A stretch of DNA of 64,000 nt from Crotophaga sulcirostris (taxonomy: Eukaryota; Chordata; Aves; Cuculiformes; Crotophagidae). Shown here one piece after another: positions 10,434 through 24,100 of this stretch. Position 1 is the first letter of the stretch, and each line of letters begins with the position of its first letter. The stretch covers positions 396,279 through 460,278 of the forward strand of contig VYZB01000213.1 of assembly GCA_013397455.1 (NCBI GenBank), read 5' to 3'. The notes beneath the pieces are model-generated. The model was not told the DNA's origin, did not search any database, and worked only from the letters and a program-made list of their open reading frames with translations. Both the position numbers and the translations under genes were made by a program.

Positions 10434-13400
10434 CCAAGGTGGGATTCAGTCCCTTGATTCAGGAGGCACATTTTTCCCAGACTTGTGAATGTTCTTGTTT
10501 ACTGCATCAGACCTGCAGTGTACAAGTCAGTGCTGCTAAGGGGGGAAAGAGCTGTAATTCTGGGGCTGGAGAACTCCACTAAAGAAGGGGAATGAGAGCT
10601 TTGTAACCTGGCTTTTTCAAAGAAAATGTGAGCGTAACCTGTTTGGATGAAGTTGAGTGTAATCTTTAGTCCTTGCACATAAAGAATATGTCATCTGTAA
10701 AATGCGTTTTGTGAACTTGTGATGACTTGATTGAGGACTGATTATTCTGCTTGGAATCCTTGGAGAACTCCCTTAGCAATGCAAAGTATGTTAATAATGT
10801 ATTAATTACTGTTTTAAAATCTTGTTTTGCTTTTGGCACACTCTTTCTGCTTAACTTGGGTTCCTGGGCTTGCCCTGGAGAATAATGTGATAGCTGAAAG
10901 GAAGAATCCATGTGGATGTAGACTCTATGCTAGTGTATGTTGATTAACCTGATTTATGCTGATGGATCTATGTTTAAATCTCATTTTTTAAGAAGGATAT
11001 ACACATAGCTGAGTAGTTCTTGGCAAAGTTATCAAAAAATTTAAAAAATACACATTCTTGCTTAGTTTTCAGCATAATTTTGCTAGCTACTCTGATGTTT
11101 TACAGTGTTTATAGCACTAAATAATTGTAATGCCATTTTGTTTCATACTCTTTATTTTACTGCTTACACACCATATTGTATTGATGTGTATTATACTGCA
11201 TATAACTCAATACAATAAACATAGCATTACAAAACAGAGTTGCTGCATTTTTTTTTATTACAGGTAGTTTACCTACTGTGATGAAAATAATATAAAAGTA
11301 TAGGGAAATTATTATTCCCTTTCTTCCTACTTTTTATTCAAGAAATAACCTACGGTAAATTAGATGCAATTTTCAAGAAATTTTATGCAAACATAGATCT
11401 TGGTATAAAGCAGTAAATAAGCTCTGCTGGAATTTTATGGGTTTTACATCTGATTTTTAAAATTAGCTTATGTTTGTAATACTTTGGCTCAGAGGTTACT
11501 TGACGATCAGTCCTGAGAGTTACTGCATATTCTCAGTTGTTTTGGAAGGCAATGGATGCCAAGAATCTCACTTTGCAGAACTGAACCATTTATTCTTTCT
11601 CTTATTTACTCTTATGTAGAAATTTTTGCATTTTAACCAGGATCCTCCAATTCCTATCCATCAGAGACTGAAACACTCAACTAGGCTTAGAGAGATGAGC
11701 TGCCCTCTGCAGATAACTGTAATTACTTACAGAAATATACTGCGTGGCTCCTATTTTGTGGACTTGATTCCAGAATGGGACCTGATATCCAAAAGGGGCC
11801 ATTGAAATAGCAATTTTTTAGGCAGTGCGTGGGAAGATTCAGTGGCTCAAGGCCTTAAGCTTATTCTTACTTGTTTTTTTTTTTGCCTTCCCCCAACATA
11901 CTGAACAAGAAAAATGAAGGTAGAAAATACAAAATTAGGTACTGTCCCTCAAATCCTGCTCTGTATTTTCATCTTTATCATAATGCTATCATAAATTTCA
12001 CATCTTTATCATAATGCTTTTTTTTCACAGTCACTTATTTTATATAAAACAAAAGGCTTTTTATCAGACAGATTAAACCAAATTACAACCTATATGGGAT
12101 ACAGAAAGGAGTGAAAGGTAATGTGGATCAAATGTACAAGAAACTGCTTATATATACTGTATTTTAAAAGTTTTGTCTGAAAGAGGAAACATGTAGGAAA
12201 ATTTCATCCGGCCTTTCACATCATCTGTCTGTCAGATTTGTGTCTTATTAAATAAGTTAGAAGAACCTGTTATCTCGCAACAGGAGATAACAACATGTTA
12301 CTTCTACCAGAGCACCAAAGCCTTGGTTCATAATGCATTATGCAGATTAATTTGTCCTGGAGAATTTTTCCAGAGTCGGTAACACTAGCTTTGTCATAAC
12401 ACTTACAATTTTACAGCAACACAAGATCAGTGGAGCTATCTCAACTGAATACTCCTTCTCTTCAGTTTTATGCTAGCATTACTTGACTGTTAGAAAGAAT
12501 TCACTTCTGTCTACCCTGGTGTTAGTGACCCAGGCATGCTTGGTACTGTAAAAGCATGTGGCACCAGTTCCATGGAAGGAGGACCTGGACCAGGACCAGG
12601 ACCAGGCTCCCTACAATCAGTACTATTCAGCTTGCTGCAACTGTGACCCCCTGTGGAATTTTAAACAGACACCGCAGCAGCTCATTGCGAACAACTGAAG
12701 CTGTTCAAGTGCTGCTTATTCCAGCAGAGCCTGAGCAAATTAATTAATAATTAGATGTGAAATTAATGTACACCTTCTGTTTTCCCTAGTAGTTTTCCCA
12801 TGTTGCTAATTTGCTTCTGCCCCACCAAGGGATAAAGTAGATTTAAAGAACATATGTGGAAATGGGCTAAAAGTCTCCCCAGGTAAACACTGTTACATTT
12901 GCTAGCTTTTTAAGTATCGTGCAGAGCTTTGTCTTAACTTTTAAAAATGTCTGACTCCTTAAATACTATGTTTTTATTTGAACAAGACAATTTATTGATG
13001 AGAAAGAGAATATGCTGCTTTGTCTTTATGTTATATCATTTATTCTATATCATACTATTTATTTCATTATTTCCTATTCTGTGTGTTTGTATTGCAAATG
13101 CATTGGATGAGGATGTTTATAGACGATGTACTAATTGAAAATGGTGTGACTTGATGTTAGGGCTACAGTACTCTGTCTTATATGTTTCTATATGTTAAAC
13201 AGACGCATTTACTTACAGAGAGTGTTTTGTGAACCTTTACAATGCGAAATACATAAATGAAGTTGAGTGGACCTAAGAACCTCCATATAAGCACTTAATT
13301 ATAGACTGCACCAAAACGCAGTATGAATGTTACAGACATTTCAGTGAAATGATAGCTTTGACTGTCACCTGCAATATAGGGTGTGGGTAAATCTTTTAGA

Positions 13401-16400
13401 AATCTCAGATGACACAAGCTGAAGTTTGATTCACTGTTCCTCTTAAAAGGTGAGGTTAGGGACTTTTAACTGTTCATCTCTGAGCCTTTCATGGTGTGTA
13501 AGGGTATATCTGTGTTCAGTCAATCTCATTGCTCCCTCTGCTAACTCAGACCGTGACTTTTGTTTTTTCATAGTCTTGCTGACTTTTTTGATCACTTCAG
13601 GCTACTATACCAGGAGGAAGATATCTGTAGTGCAAGAGAAATTATGTAAGTGTGGAAACTTCCATGACAGTAGGTAGAAGCAAGTCTCTAATGTGACCAG
13701 AGTTTAAGAAGCATCCCTTATTGTAGGAGCAACATGTGGCAAATAATAAGAAGAAAGGTTCTTACCATTTTCATAGAACAGAGGACAACAGGAAATCCTT
13801 CTTTCATAAGCAGAAGGATGTCCACAGTCCCCTTCTCAGTCTTACCTCTTCCTGAATGTGGTTGACCTGGTAGGGAAGCATAACTGATCTTTACAAGATG
13901 CTTTGTTTCTTGTTTTGAATTTCGTGCTATTTATGTATCTCACTTCTGTCCTAGTCAAGAGGAGCATTTTGGTCGACTAGGAATGTCAAAACACAAAATT
14001 AATTTTGACACACTGTAGCAGTCTTTGAAGTAGCTCATTTGTTATGCAGATAAGGTCCTAAACTGTTCTTATTGCATATGCTGAGCAAATAATCTGAACA
14101 AAATTGAGCTAACCCATCTTCTTCAGATTAACCTTCTTGCCAGCATGTTAGCAGAGGGACTTTTGTGGTCCCCCAGCCTGTTTATTTTAGTGATGTACCA
14201 GAAGGCAGCACTTTCCTTTTTTTTAGCAATTGACATCACTGACTTTTCTTTGATATATCTTTTTGCTATGCCCACAAGCTTTCTGTGGGTAGAGCATGAA
14301 GACCTAGCTATCGCTTTATGAAGGTGGAAGAAGGTTCCTTCTTTCTTTTCCTCATCAGCAATATGCCTTTCTTAATTTAGGGTGACTTCATTTATGAAGT
14401 TCATTTGAGAGTAAGTAGCATACTTAGTCTGTCATTATTTTAGTGAGGAGTTTCATTTGTTCATTTGTTTGTTTAATCTGCTCATCAAGATCACTGCTAT
14501 ATACATTTTCAGTAGTAGCCTTGAGTTTGAATATGGCTATGAGTACCAATAATTGGAAAAAAGGGTCACTACTAAATATAAGGCTTTAAATCTGGGAAGC
14601 TAAATTACCATCTTCCTTGGAGTTCAAAGGTTCTGACAATATGTGTGTAGTGGCCTGCAGAAGTTTTTATAAGGGAGAAAAGGAGATGCCACTGAAACAT
14701 GCAAGAGAGATGATAAAAATTGTTTAAAAGCTATGAAAGCCAGGAGATATTCAAAAGCTAAATAACCTGAATGATCAGACCAGGTGGTTTATCCATGGGC
14801 AGAAGGTAAAGGGATATGTAGGATTTTTTGTCTTTGTCCTGTTTAAACCCATCATCTTTAAAAATGATGAACAGATTGCATGAGGAAAAAAATAGAGGTA
14901 TGGCGATGTGAACTGAATGGAAAACAAAAACTTATTGTCTAGAGTTTAAGAAAAATATATTTTCTGTGGAGATGTTTGCTGATTGTACTGCTTACCTGGT
15001 GCTCCAGAAGCCGATGGTGCTCATAGAAGTCACTATTGATTTTAAATAAAATGCTATAAACCAGCATATTTTGCAGTTTTGTACATTTGGTTTTAAAAGT
15101 TGCTGAGCAAATGCTGCTTTGGAGATCACACAATTGGATTTGATTCAATAAGATTATTCCAGGCATTAAATTTAACCTGTTGGCTCATAAGCAATCTTTT
15201 AAAAATTCTTGTTGTACTTTAAGAGGAGTAAATGCTGTTCTTTAATCAATGCCATCTTGAATATTGCTGAAGCACATCCTTATTGGTCTTGGCTAATGGC
15301 AGCTGCAGATAGCCTTAAAAGATGAATTTAAGAGTTACTTTTACTATATTGAAACTCAGCTAAATCTTCCTAAATACAAAGTATTAGGATGCTGCCTACC
15401 TTTATCACTAGAAAGAGACTGAGGGAACTGGGGATGACATACGCTGGCTTCTTAACGCATGCCGTTATTAACATTTTTGCAGCTTTTTCTATAAGATATT
15501 TTTCATATTATTTGCAGAAGGATTTTGAGGAGAAGAAGGAGCACTTACAGTTAATAAAACATTTCTTAGTTCTGTTAATTTCTGGCAAACTTCTGCTAAG
15601 ATGTAAATGCTCGATATTGCCATTTCCCTTCTTTTACCCATGCACCTCAAGAGAAAACTATGACAGCAAGCTGAAATATTCACAAACCTTGAAGCTCCGT
15701 GGCTGGGCTGATTCAGATACCAAAGCAGAAAACAGTTCTTTTTCTAACGCAATCCATGTGTGTTGCAAAAATATACACTGTTAAAATAGTGGAGTGAGAC
15801 CTGTCTCCAAATCTGCTGCCACACCACCTTGCCTAGCAAAATCCATGTTTTTTCCCTGCAGTATGAGATAGAGAGGGGGGAAGAGAGAAGAAAATTGAAG
15901 TTCTTAGCTATCTCCCAGGCCTGTGTATGAGCAGACTAGGTAATTACAATCCCCATTTCAGCATATGAAGCTATATAGGTATGGACAAGGGAAGGAAGAA
16001 AATAAAGTTATGGCAAAATCAGTTTCAGCAGTGACACATAACCTAGAAGTGTCTCAAAACTCAGCAGCTATGTTTATCTGTTACATATGTTTCCCCTTCA
16101 CTATTGCTAGAAGCCTCAGTCATTCACCAGGGCTACATTGCCCCAGGTGCTGTCTAAACAGACCAGAAAGACAGTACCTGTCACAGTTTATAATCACGAC
16201 ATATAAATAACAGGAGCAAGCAAGAAGCCCTATGCTTAAAAAAATATGTATTTTCTGAGTTGAAATTTGGAAATGTCAAGTGAACTTTTCCTGCAAAACC
16301 AGCTTTCAAATATCTCAGTAGGCACTTATGTATACTAGGATTGGGTATATAGCCCAAACATGTTTAATACATAAAGCAAGGTCAAAGGTAGCATTTTCTA

Positions 16401-16854
16401 ACTTTTTCTTGTTTAACATTTCAAACCATAGGTCATGTTTGTTTAACACAGACAGTTAAAAATATGCAAATAAATGTATATGTGCAATTCTAATAATAAA
16501 TTAAACTAAATGCATTGGTTTGATAATGAATTCAAATGAATGAATATGGTCATCACTTGTCTTCTAGGGGAAAAAGCCTCCCTCAGCTATATTTACAGAC
16601 TTCAGCAGCGTTTAGAGCCCAAGCCTTACATTCTACTGACAAGCAGTGGACAAAAGAGCTCATGAAAGAAGTGGAATTTAATGAATGGGATTCCTGAAGA
16701 CATCAACTTAGAATGAAGTTGAGTGATTAAACAAATGTTGTTAATCTGAAGATTTTTAAATCCATCTAGTAGCATAGAAGGAAACACAATACATGGAAGC
16801 TGGAACAATTTCTACCAACAGAGTATTTTCCAGGACACTTTGATCCCTGAAAAC
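10434..16854. other. Intergenic DNA, no confident gene
   Basis: About 6.4 kb of AT-rich sequence with scattered chance open frames. The longest is 15389-15784 (131 codons) and has no known domain. It includes the hexamer repeat at 12581-12606, with a short GC-richer open stretch around it. No tRNA, rRNA or clear transposon is seen. Confidence 0.5.
12581..12606 (+). repeat. GGACCA hexamer repeat
   Basis: About four units of GGACCA/GGACCT in tandem. In one frame this reads as alternating Asp-Gln pairs inside a short open stretch that continues to a stop near 12690. Confidence 0.85.
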
Positions 16855-17305
16855 TGTGGAGCAAGTCCTCTTGAAAGACATTTCTGGGCACATGAAAGAG
16901 AAGGAAGTGATTGGTAACAGCCAGCATTGATTTTCCAGGGAATATTCATTCCTAACCTGATTGACTCCTAGATTAAAATGATTCGTTTTGTGGGTCAGGA
17001 GAGAGAAGTGGGTGTCACTTACCTTGACTTTAGCAAGGCTTTCAATAGTGCCTCCTACAATGCTCTTGTAGCTAAGTTGGGACATGATAGAGTGGATAGA
17101 TGGACAACTGTGTGTTTAAAAAGCAGTTGGATGGTTCTCAAAAGACAGTGATTAATGGATTGGGCTTATCTGGAGTCTGGTGACAGTGGAGTACCACAAG
17201 GGTCTGGCTTGGAACCTGTTCACATCACCAGATCTGTCTGGTCTGACTTCAGCTCTGAGCCTGCTGTGGCAGGGCTGGACCAGGGACCTCCTGAGCATTT
17301 TTATG
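16855..17305 (+). pseudogene. Decayed CR1 LINE reverse-transcriptase fragment
   Basis: The fragment begins in the CR1 ORF2 region just before the reverse-transcriptase palm. It continues through a YLDFSKAF-like motif A (near 17022-17045) and a GVPQGS-like block (near 17190-17208), which is a CR1 RT signature. It then jumps to 3' UTR-like sequence with a GGGCTGGACC...GACCTCC core near 17270-17292. Frameshifts, a large internal deletion and the lack of a TATGATTC tail show an old dead copy. Confidence 0.75.
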
Positions 17306-20300
17306 GCATAGCTTTTGTACCACTGGCAATGTCTGCATTCTGGAAAGGATATATTAAGAAGTGATACTATGCTTTTGCTTTTGAGAGCTTGTTCTTATCA
17401 TGTAAATAACTTTTAAACTACTTACAGGAAGTGCCAGACATCACTGAGATGTAGTAAGGTTGAACAACATACTTGTGAAAAATTCAATTTAGTGTGGACT
17501 TTAAGAAAAAAGAAGACAAAATCAAAGTGAAGTAGGAATAGATCTATTTACAAATAAAAAACCTGCTAATTGGCAAAGCTACCTAGTAAAAATGGAATTT
17601 ATTTGCCAGAATGAGCACTGAGTCAGAAAAAGTAAATTGTGAAACCAGCTGAACACAAAAAGCCAAATTCAGCACTCAAATGCATTCACACAGCTATCAT
17701 TGACTGGGAACAGGATTGGCTCAGAGCATGGATATGAATAAGCCTTTGCCAAGTGAAGGAAAACTCAGCCAAATTTCAGAAACCACATCACAGGAGCGTT
17801 TTCCCACTGTGTCTGCGGTTGTGGTCTGGTGGTCTCCTGAAGTGAGGGAGAAGACAGAAGCACGAAATCAGCCAGACAGATGTGTCTGCAGGCATTGAAC
17901 AGTAAGAGGATTGCAGTGTAGTGGCAAGCAAGGTGCCTTACTGACTGTAACTTTTTCTTAAAAAGCTGTAACTACACCGAAAAATAAAACTTCATTAATT
18001 CTTTACAGTCACTTAAAGAATGCTGGACAGGCGTGCTTTGTAGAAGTGATACTCTACTTGTTGAATCATAGCTGTTCTCCTCCCAAACACAAATTTTGCT
18101 TCACTGCATTGTTTTTTCCTCTATGCATGTGTGACAATAGGTAACTTCTGTTACAGGAGGCATCATTCTATAGACTTGTTTTTGCTGTGTTACTGAAGGA
18201 TGCTATAAATGGCTTTATTAACAACAAAGAAAATCAAATTAATTTTACATGAAAATATAACTTCCTGTGTGATGAAGTAACATGTTATTTAACACAGTTT
18301 GAAGATAGAGTTGGTGGTATCATTGTCCCCATATGAACTGAATCAGGCTGTACAAAGTAGTGGAGGGGGGAAAATGAAAACCAACAAAGCCTATATCTGC
18401 CTAGACCTTCAGGACAAAACAGTAAATCTAAAGTAGTTATTTAGCTTATGAATATTTGATTAAAATTTTGGGGTGACACTGGAGGAGAATCCTGAGATAA
18501 ATTCTTATTCTTAAAAATTACTAAAAGATTACTAGATAGGAAGGAGTTAATTTCATTCATATTCCTACAGTTTTTTCTAGGCTGCAAAATATTTTTTCAG
18601 TTATTTGCAGTGGGACCAGATAGTAATAAAAGCTTCCACTCTCAGTGCTCCTAAGCAGACCTGCAGATAGCACTTAGCAAGTCTAATGGGCCTGGGGAGA
18701 TAGTGCTGCAGTGATAGCTGAGCTGCATTTCAGTGCAGTCGACAGCTCTGAGTGCAGCTGCTTCCTTTCCTTGCTATTTTTTTTCTGTGGGGAAAAGTCA
18801 AAAAAAGCCAGCACTTTTTTAAACTGCTAAACTTTATTACTTACCGAAAGGATAACGAAGGTTATTCCCAGAAATTAAGCCATTCACAATCTAAATCTAA
18901 GGACTGTGTTCTCTAGGTGTAAGGCACCTGCGATGGAAAACTGATCTCAGGAAACCAGGGCAGGATCCCTGCCTACAAAGCAGGGCTGGGGGCCTTCTCC
19001 TTTGGTAATGATGAGCTCTGCCTAACAATGTGCACAGTACAGCAAACATCATACTGTCATCTATACAGATGCCAGTGCCTGTGGCCACTGGTCTGCGTGC
19101 AAACAGCAGTCAGCAGACCGATGCTGACTATACACGTACTGAGTAGGAGATTACCAGTGAGAGCAACAGCAGCTGCTTTATCTAGTGGTATAATGATGTG
19201 ATGGTGGCAGAAATAATTAGGAAGAAATAGGTGTTTCCATTGCTTTAGGCTTTTCCTTCAGCATGGCACCATACTGCCCCATATTTCTAGGCACACGCTA
19301 TGTAAGTGTACTGCAATCATTTTAATTTTCCATTGCATGTATCGGAGATAATGTTTACCCCACTAATGTATAATAGTATAACCTTCCCTGCTATGAAATA
19401 TTCAGCTTGCTCCTGGCTAATGTAAAGAACAGAAAAGCATTGCTCATTAAAGAAAATAAGCAGGCAGCTGCACAGGATGCAGTGAGCTATATGAACCTCT
19501 GCCAGATCAGAGAGACTGAGAATGCAAGCTGGCCCTAAAGCTCCCACTTTTCCCATGAAGTAGGAGTATGTTTGGTCAGCGCTGCTTACTGCTGTGTATT
19601 GAACACTGGCTGCACACCCTGCTATGTGTGTTGTGTCTGTTTAGTGGTTATTGCCCTCACTGCTCCCTGACAATGTCTTTGGAGGGCAAAGACAACAAAA
19701 AGCGTATTATGGCTGCACAATGTTTTCTCAATACATTTTAATGGCAAGACTGGATATGAAGAAAGCACAATCTATGGCCTGAGGGACAGGACAGTGGTGA
19801 CTGCATAGAGGACAGAGGAAAAGCAGGGAAGCTGGGCTTGTGCTTTAACGGCGAGGTCATTTCTGTCACACGGGTTTTGCACTGGTTGCTGGAGGAAACC
19901 AAGGGCTTGAAAGAAAACATCACCTGGTACTGGTTATTTAAAGTGATAGCAGTGGCTTTTTTTTTAATCCAGCAAGCCACACTATTTTGATAACTGAATA
20001 AGTGACTTGACTAACTTAATCGAGGCTGTGTATTGGAGAAGGTTCCACTAGCAGGAGATGGGGAATGGTCCTTCAGAGTTCCCTCCGAGTGCTCCTTCAG
20101 AGTGGCACAGTTTGAGGACAATAAAATGCTAAAGCCAGAGTTTTGCAAGAAGATAGTTGATTTTTGGGGTGCATTTTTCAAGAAAATTCGGTGGAGCTTG
20201 CTTTTAAAGATGCACTGTGTATGCATGCCCTGCAGCTCGCTGAGTGTCTCCTTTGCACACACTGCTGCCAACCACTGCTGAAAATTTCAGGCTACCTATT

Positions 20301-21020
20301 TGCAGTCCTGTTTCTCACTGGTACTGGCATCAACTCTGAGTGATGAGAGAAGCCTCCCAAAACTAACTAATAAAAAGATCCTTTGCAGCATCACAAGAAA
20401 AAACATGTTTTGTGAATATATCGCTCCAACTTCTGTTTGTACACCCTTCCTCTCCAACTAATGGCATCTGTTCTGTAAGTGTGCCAGTATATCCTGTGGT
20501 GCTTGTCCATAACAGCAGGAAATTGAAAGTTGAGAATTCTATTTAAGGAAGCTGAATAAAGAGTTTGCATTCTTCTAGTTTAGCTATTTTTGAAAGTAAA
20601 GCCACAGTCTGGGGATGCCAGAAAGCACAGTAAAACCTGCAGCCTCTTGCAGACTTACAACAGATGCCTTTGGCTGGAGTAGGAGGGCAGAAACAAAGAT
20701 CAGCATGAAAGACCAGGAGAAAAAAAGGAAAAGGTTTGGGGGACCTACAAAGAAAGAGGTAAGTTGAAGACAGTAAGTTGAAATTAAAGTTGGCATTATG
20801 AATAAATAATGCATAATAATGGCATAATTATAATGTCATAATTTTCCTGGTAGTGCAAAGTTTGAGCCTGCCGATGGAGTAAACTCATTGGTTCATGCCA
20901 TCTGCACTTGCTGATGGAAACTGTGTCCTGCTGGATGTAGAGTCTGGAACGTTCCTGAATACCTTCATGCTATAAACTGTTCATAGATTAGTGTATGCTG
21001 TCACAGAAACACTTGAATTA
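17306..21020. other. Intergenic DNA, no gene seen
   Basis: About 3.7 kb without recognisable coding sequence or RNA genes. Overlapping open frames near 20033-20281 on both strands have no domain and no codon-level support. Confidence 0.5.
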
Positions 21021-21139
21021 CAGAAGGCCATGGTTTAGATGATGAGGTGGTGTTCGTGTTGGCTTATAGGTTGGCTTATAGGTTGGACTTGATGATCTTG
21101 GAGGTCTCTTCCAACCTGGTTATACTGTGAAACTGTGAA
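21021..21139 (+). mobile_element. CR1 LINE 3' tail, very short
   Basis: Only about 120 bp remain: the block around CCATGGTTTAG, the TTGGACTTGATGATCTTGG core, CTTCCAACC and a degraded ACTGTGAAACTGTGAA tail. A 12-bp unit (GGTTGGCTTATA) is duplicated in tandem near 21058-21082, just before the TTGGACTTGATG core. Confidence 0.8.
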
Positions 21140-24100
21140 AGGAAATGACCTGTCATACCAACTTTACAAGAGTCCTTAATGGCCTCTTGCAGATCTACTG
21201 CATGCATTTAAGTGACTGCCCCAGCAGTGATCTGAGAACATTGCAAGATCTTATCTGCAAGCATAGATCCTGTTTGTGCCAGCAGGCAGCATACTCAATT
21301 TACAACCAAAGCTGAAAACTCTTTGAAAGTTGGCCCTTAAGGTCATGTCCTCTTGTCCTCATGCCTGTCAAGGATTTTTCCCTTACAAGATATTCCAGGA
21401 GGTTTTTCTAGTGCATGCTTGTCTTGTTTTCTTTTTGATGTGGCAGAAACAACAACTTTTGGGAGAGTCCAGACAATAACATTTACATTTTGTTTAGCCA
21501 GTCTCACTGTTCTTATCTTGAAAATAACTCCCAATATAGTTTAGTACTTCATTATCATAGTACCTGATCATCTTTCATGCTAAAGAATAAAAACAAAGAA
21601 GTTCCTAAAGGAATTCTGAGAGTCTCTGGCATTTTCTTTTCTTTAGCATTTTTCTTTTTCGGTGTAGGGCTTTTCTTGGATTATGAGTTTTTTGACTGTG
21701 GAGATACTTATAATTTGGTTTACTGATACTCTTTTCTTCAGATTCCTGCAATTTAATTTAGGTGGCAAGGAGGATTAATGTTTCTCAGTACAAAGCAGGG
21801 TGGGTCTTGGAGCAGAGTCTCTTCTCTTTAAGGTTTTGCTGTGTTTCCTAAAGAGAGTCACATTATAATCTCTTCTGATTTTTTTTTTCTTTTACCATAG
21901 CTGGATCCCTTCTGTGAGGAATGCTTTGTTCCCATAGTCTCACAGGTATCATCCTGTGCTTTTCAATTTGGCGCTGCTATAAAACAGCTTTCTCCACAGC
22001 AGATATTTTACCCTTTAAATGTTTACATACACTTAGCACCTCTCTTCAAAAGTCTCACACTGCCAATATTGAGCTTTTTCAGTTTAATATTTTGCTATGA
22101 CTTTCCCAACCTTCAAGTTTCTTTAAATTATCTGTTTTAACTCTGTAAACTCGCTGATTTGCATCCTTCTTGTATTACTATTATGTATCTTGCTGGGTAA
22201 ATCTGAAGGCATTTAGAACTGTAAATCCCAAACCTGATAAAGGCAAAACCTTTAATTTTTTTTTAATTTATCTTAATGAAAACTGCTAAGTGGAGTACAA
22301 ACCAGCTAGTTTATACAGCACTGAATCTGATCTTTTAGACAATCCTATGGGTCTAGGAATAACAACTAAGGCAAAATTACATTTTTTAATTGAGAAGCTG
22401 CCAACAACAAGAATAAACAGACCAGATTCAGAAGGGATTAGTGACACAATGGTAAATGGATAGAATGCATGTATGCAATCTAAAATTATTTTATTTCTTT
22501 CCTTGGTTTTGGTTATTTTACTCTGGTAAATTAGTTCATTAGAAGTCATATTCATTTATAATAATTTAATTGTTGGGATACTCTGGCTGAAAATCAAAAT
22601 CTCCACAAGTTATGATTTACATAACCAGGAGGCAAAAGAAAAGACAAACCAAATTACCTAGGGTGTGGCCCGTGTTAAGACATGGATTCATTGACTTCAT
22701 GTTAAATAGCTTTTCTGCCAGACTTCTTTAGGTATTTAACTGTTTAGGGCTTTCCCCTGACAGACTGTCTGTGACAGAAGTGTGCAAGTGCATATTCAGA
22801 GGTTCTTACAGCAATCATGGACCTTTGCTTCAGCTCTGTCTACATGTGGGTCATTAATTTCTACACCATCAGGACTGAGAATGAAGGTACAATTAACAAT
22901 TAATGAAAACTTTCTGTTTGGTGAAGTCAAAGGGATCTCTCAAAATTGTTTCTAGTCCTACCTGGCTTCTTAGTGATGGAGTATGGGCAAGTGTTAATCT
23001 GTTGTCTATGTGAAACACGTTGCTGTGCAGAACTGGGCAATGCAAAACCATCTTGCTTGGTATTTGTGAGTTTTCATTGTCAGTGAAAACCATAAAGTAC
23101 CCTGCAGATGTACTGAACATGCTTTGGAACAACATTAAGTTAACAATTGGAAATAATCCATCTGTTAACAAAATCCAGTTTTTATTTTAGAACAATTAAT
23201 ATCAAAATTCCGTGGTTAAGTGTGGCCTTGTTTTACTATATTACAATAGATTATTGTGGCTAATGGTTTTGAAAGTTTTTCCGGCAGTAAGTGGCAAATT
23301 CAGTTGTCTGAAAATGGCATGGTCATTTGAGATGTCCTCAGGCAGTGTGTGGTATCCAGCTGCTCCAAAACAGTGTAGGCATCCTGTTTGTTCTGTGTCA
23401 CATCTGCCAGACACACATGCATGTCTCATGTCCTAGGGCATCTCAAATGGCACTAGAAGCCTATTTTACTCCACTGAATCAAGCCTTTTGTGCTTCTTTC
23501 AGGTGAGCTTAAATTGCAGGTGGGTTTAAGATGACCTCACTTAAGGTGAACTTAAAAGCAAGTCTTTCCAAAGAGCTGAGCATTTAATGTATTTTTATGA
23601 TTTTTCCCCTCTTCCTATGGATATGTCTTGGCTATCCTAAGTGCACCAAATGACACTACTCACCTGCAAATATAGGCAATTTCACCATCTGCAATTGATG
23701 CCACTAAATTTCATCCTTGACGTTTACTTAATTCCTGTTCAGGCTCCTATATCCTGTGTTTGAAACAGTAGCTGTCATTTAAGTCTAACATGTTAGTTCA
23801 GTCTATTTGGTTTTCACTAATACGCTCATCCCCCTTAACTTTGAGGCACTTCATGCGGAAAAGAATTAGAGTGTGGGATCAGAGCCATAAACAAATGAAG
23901 ACAACCAATTCCTTTTATTTATGTTTCAAATAAAATACAAGAGCTTAAGATTTCTTATGGGAGGATCAATTTAGCCTTAGCAGTGTCTTATTTAATGTGC
24001 TTTCTAGCAAAGAAAAAACCTTCTGACGTAGAATTTTTCCTCCGAGTGACATCTCTATTGGAGTCTGTTATTCTTAGCGATTTTGAATTTTCCCCGGTAA

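Noticed and set aside
15389..15784. 131-codon frame as a novel gene
   Set aside because: No domain, no GC or codon signature and no CpG island. This length is expected by chance in 64 kb over six frames.
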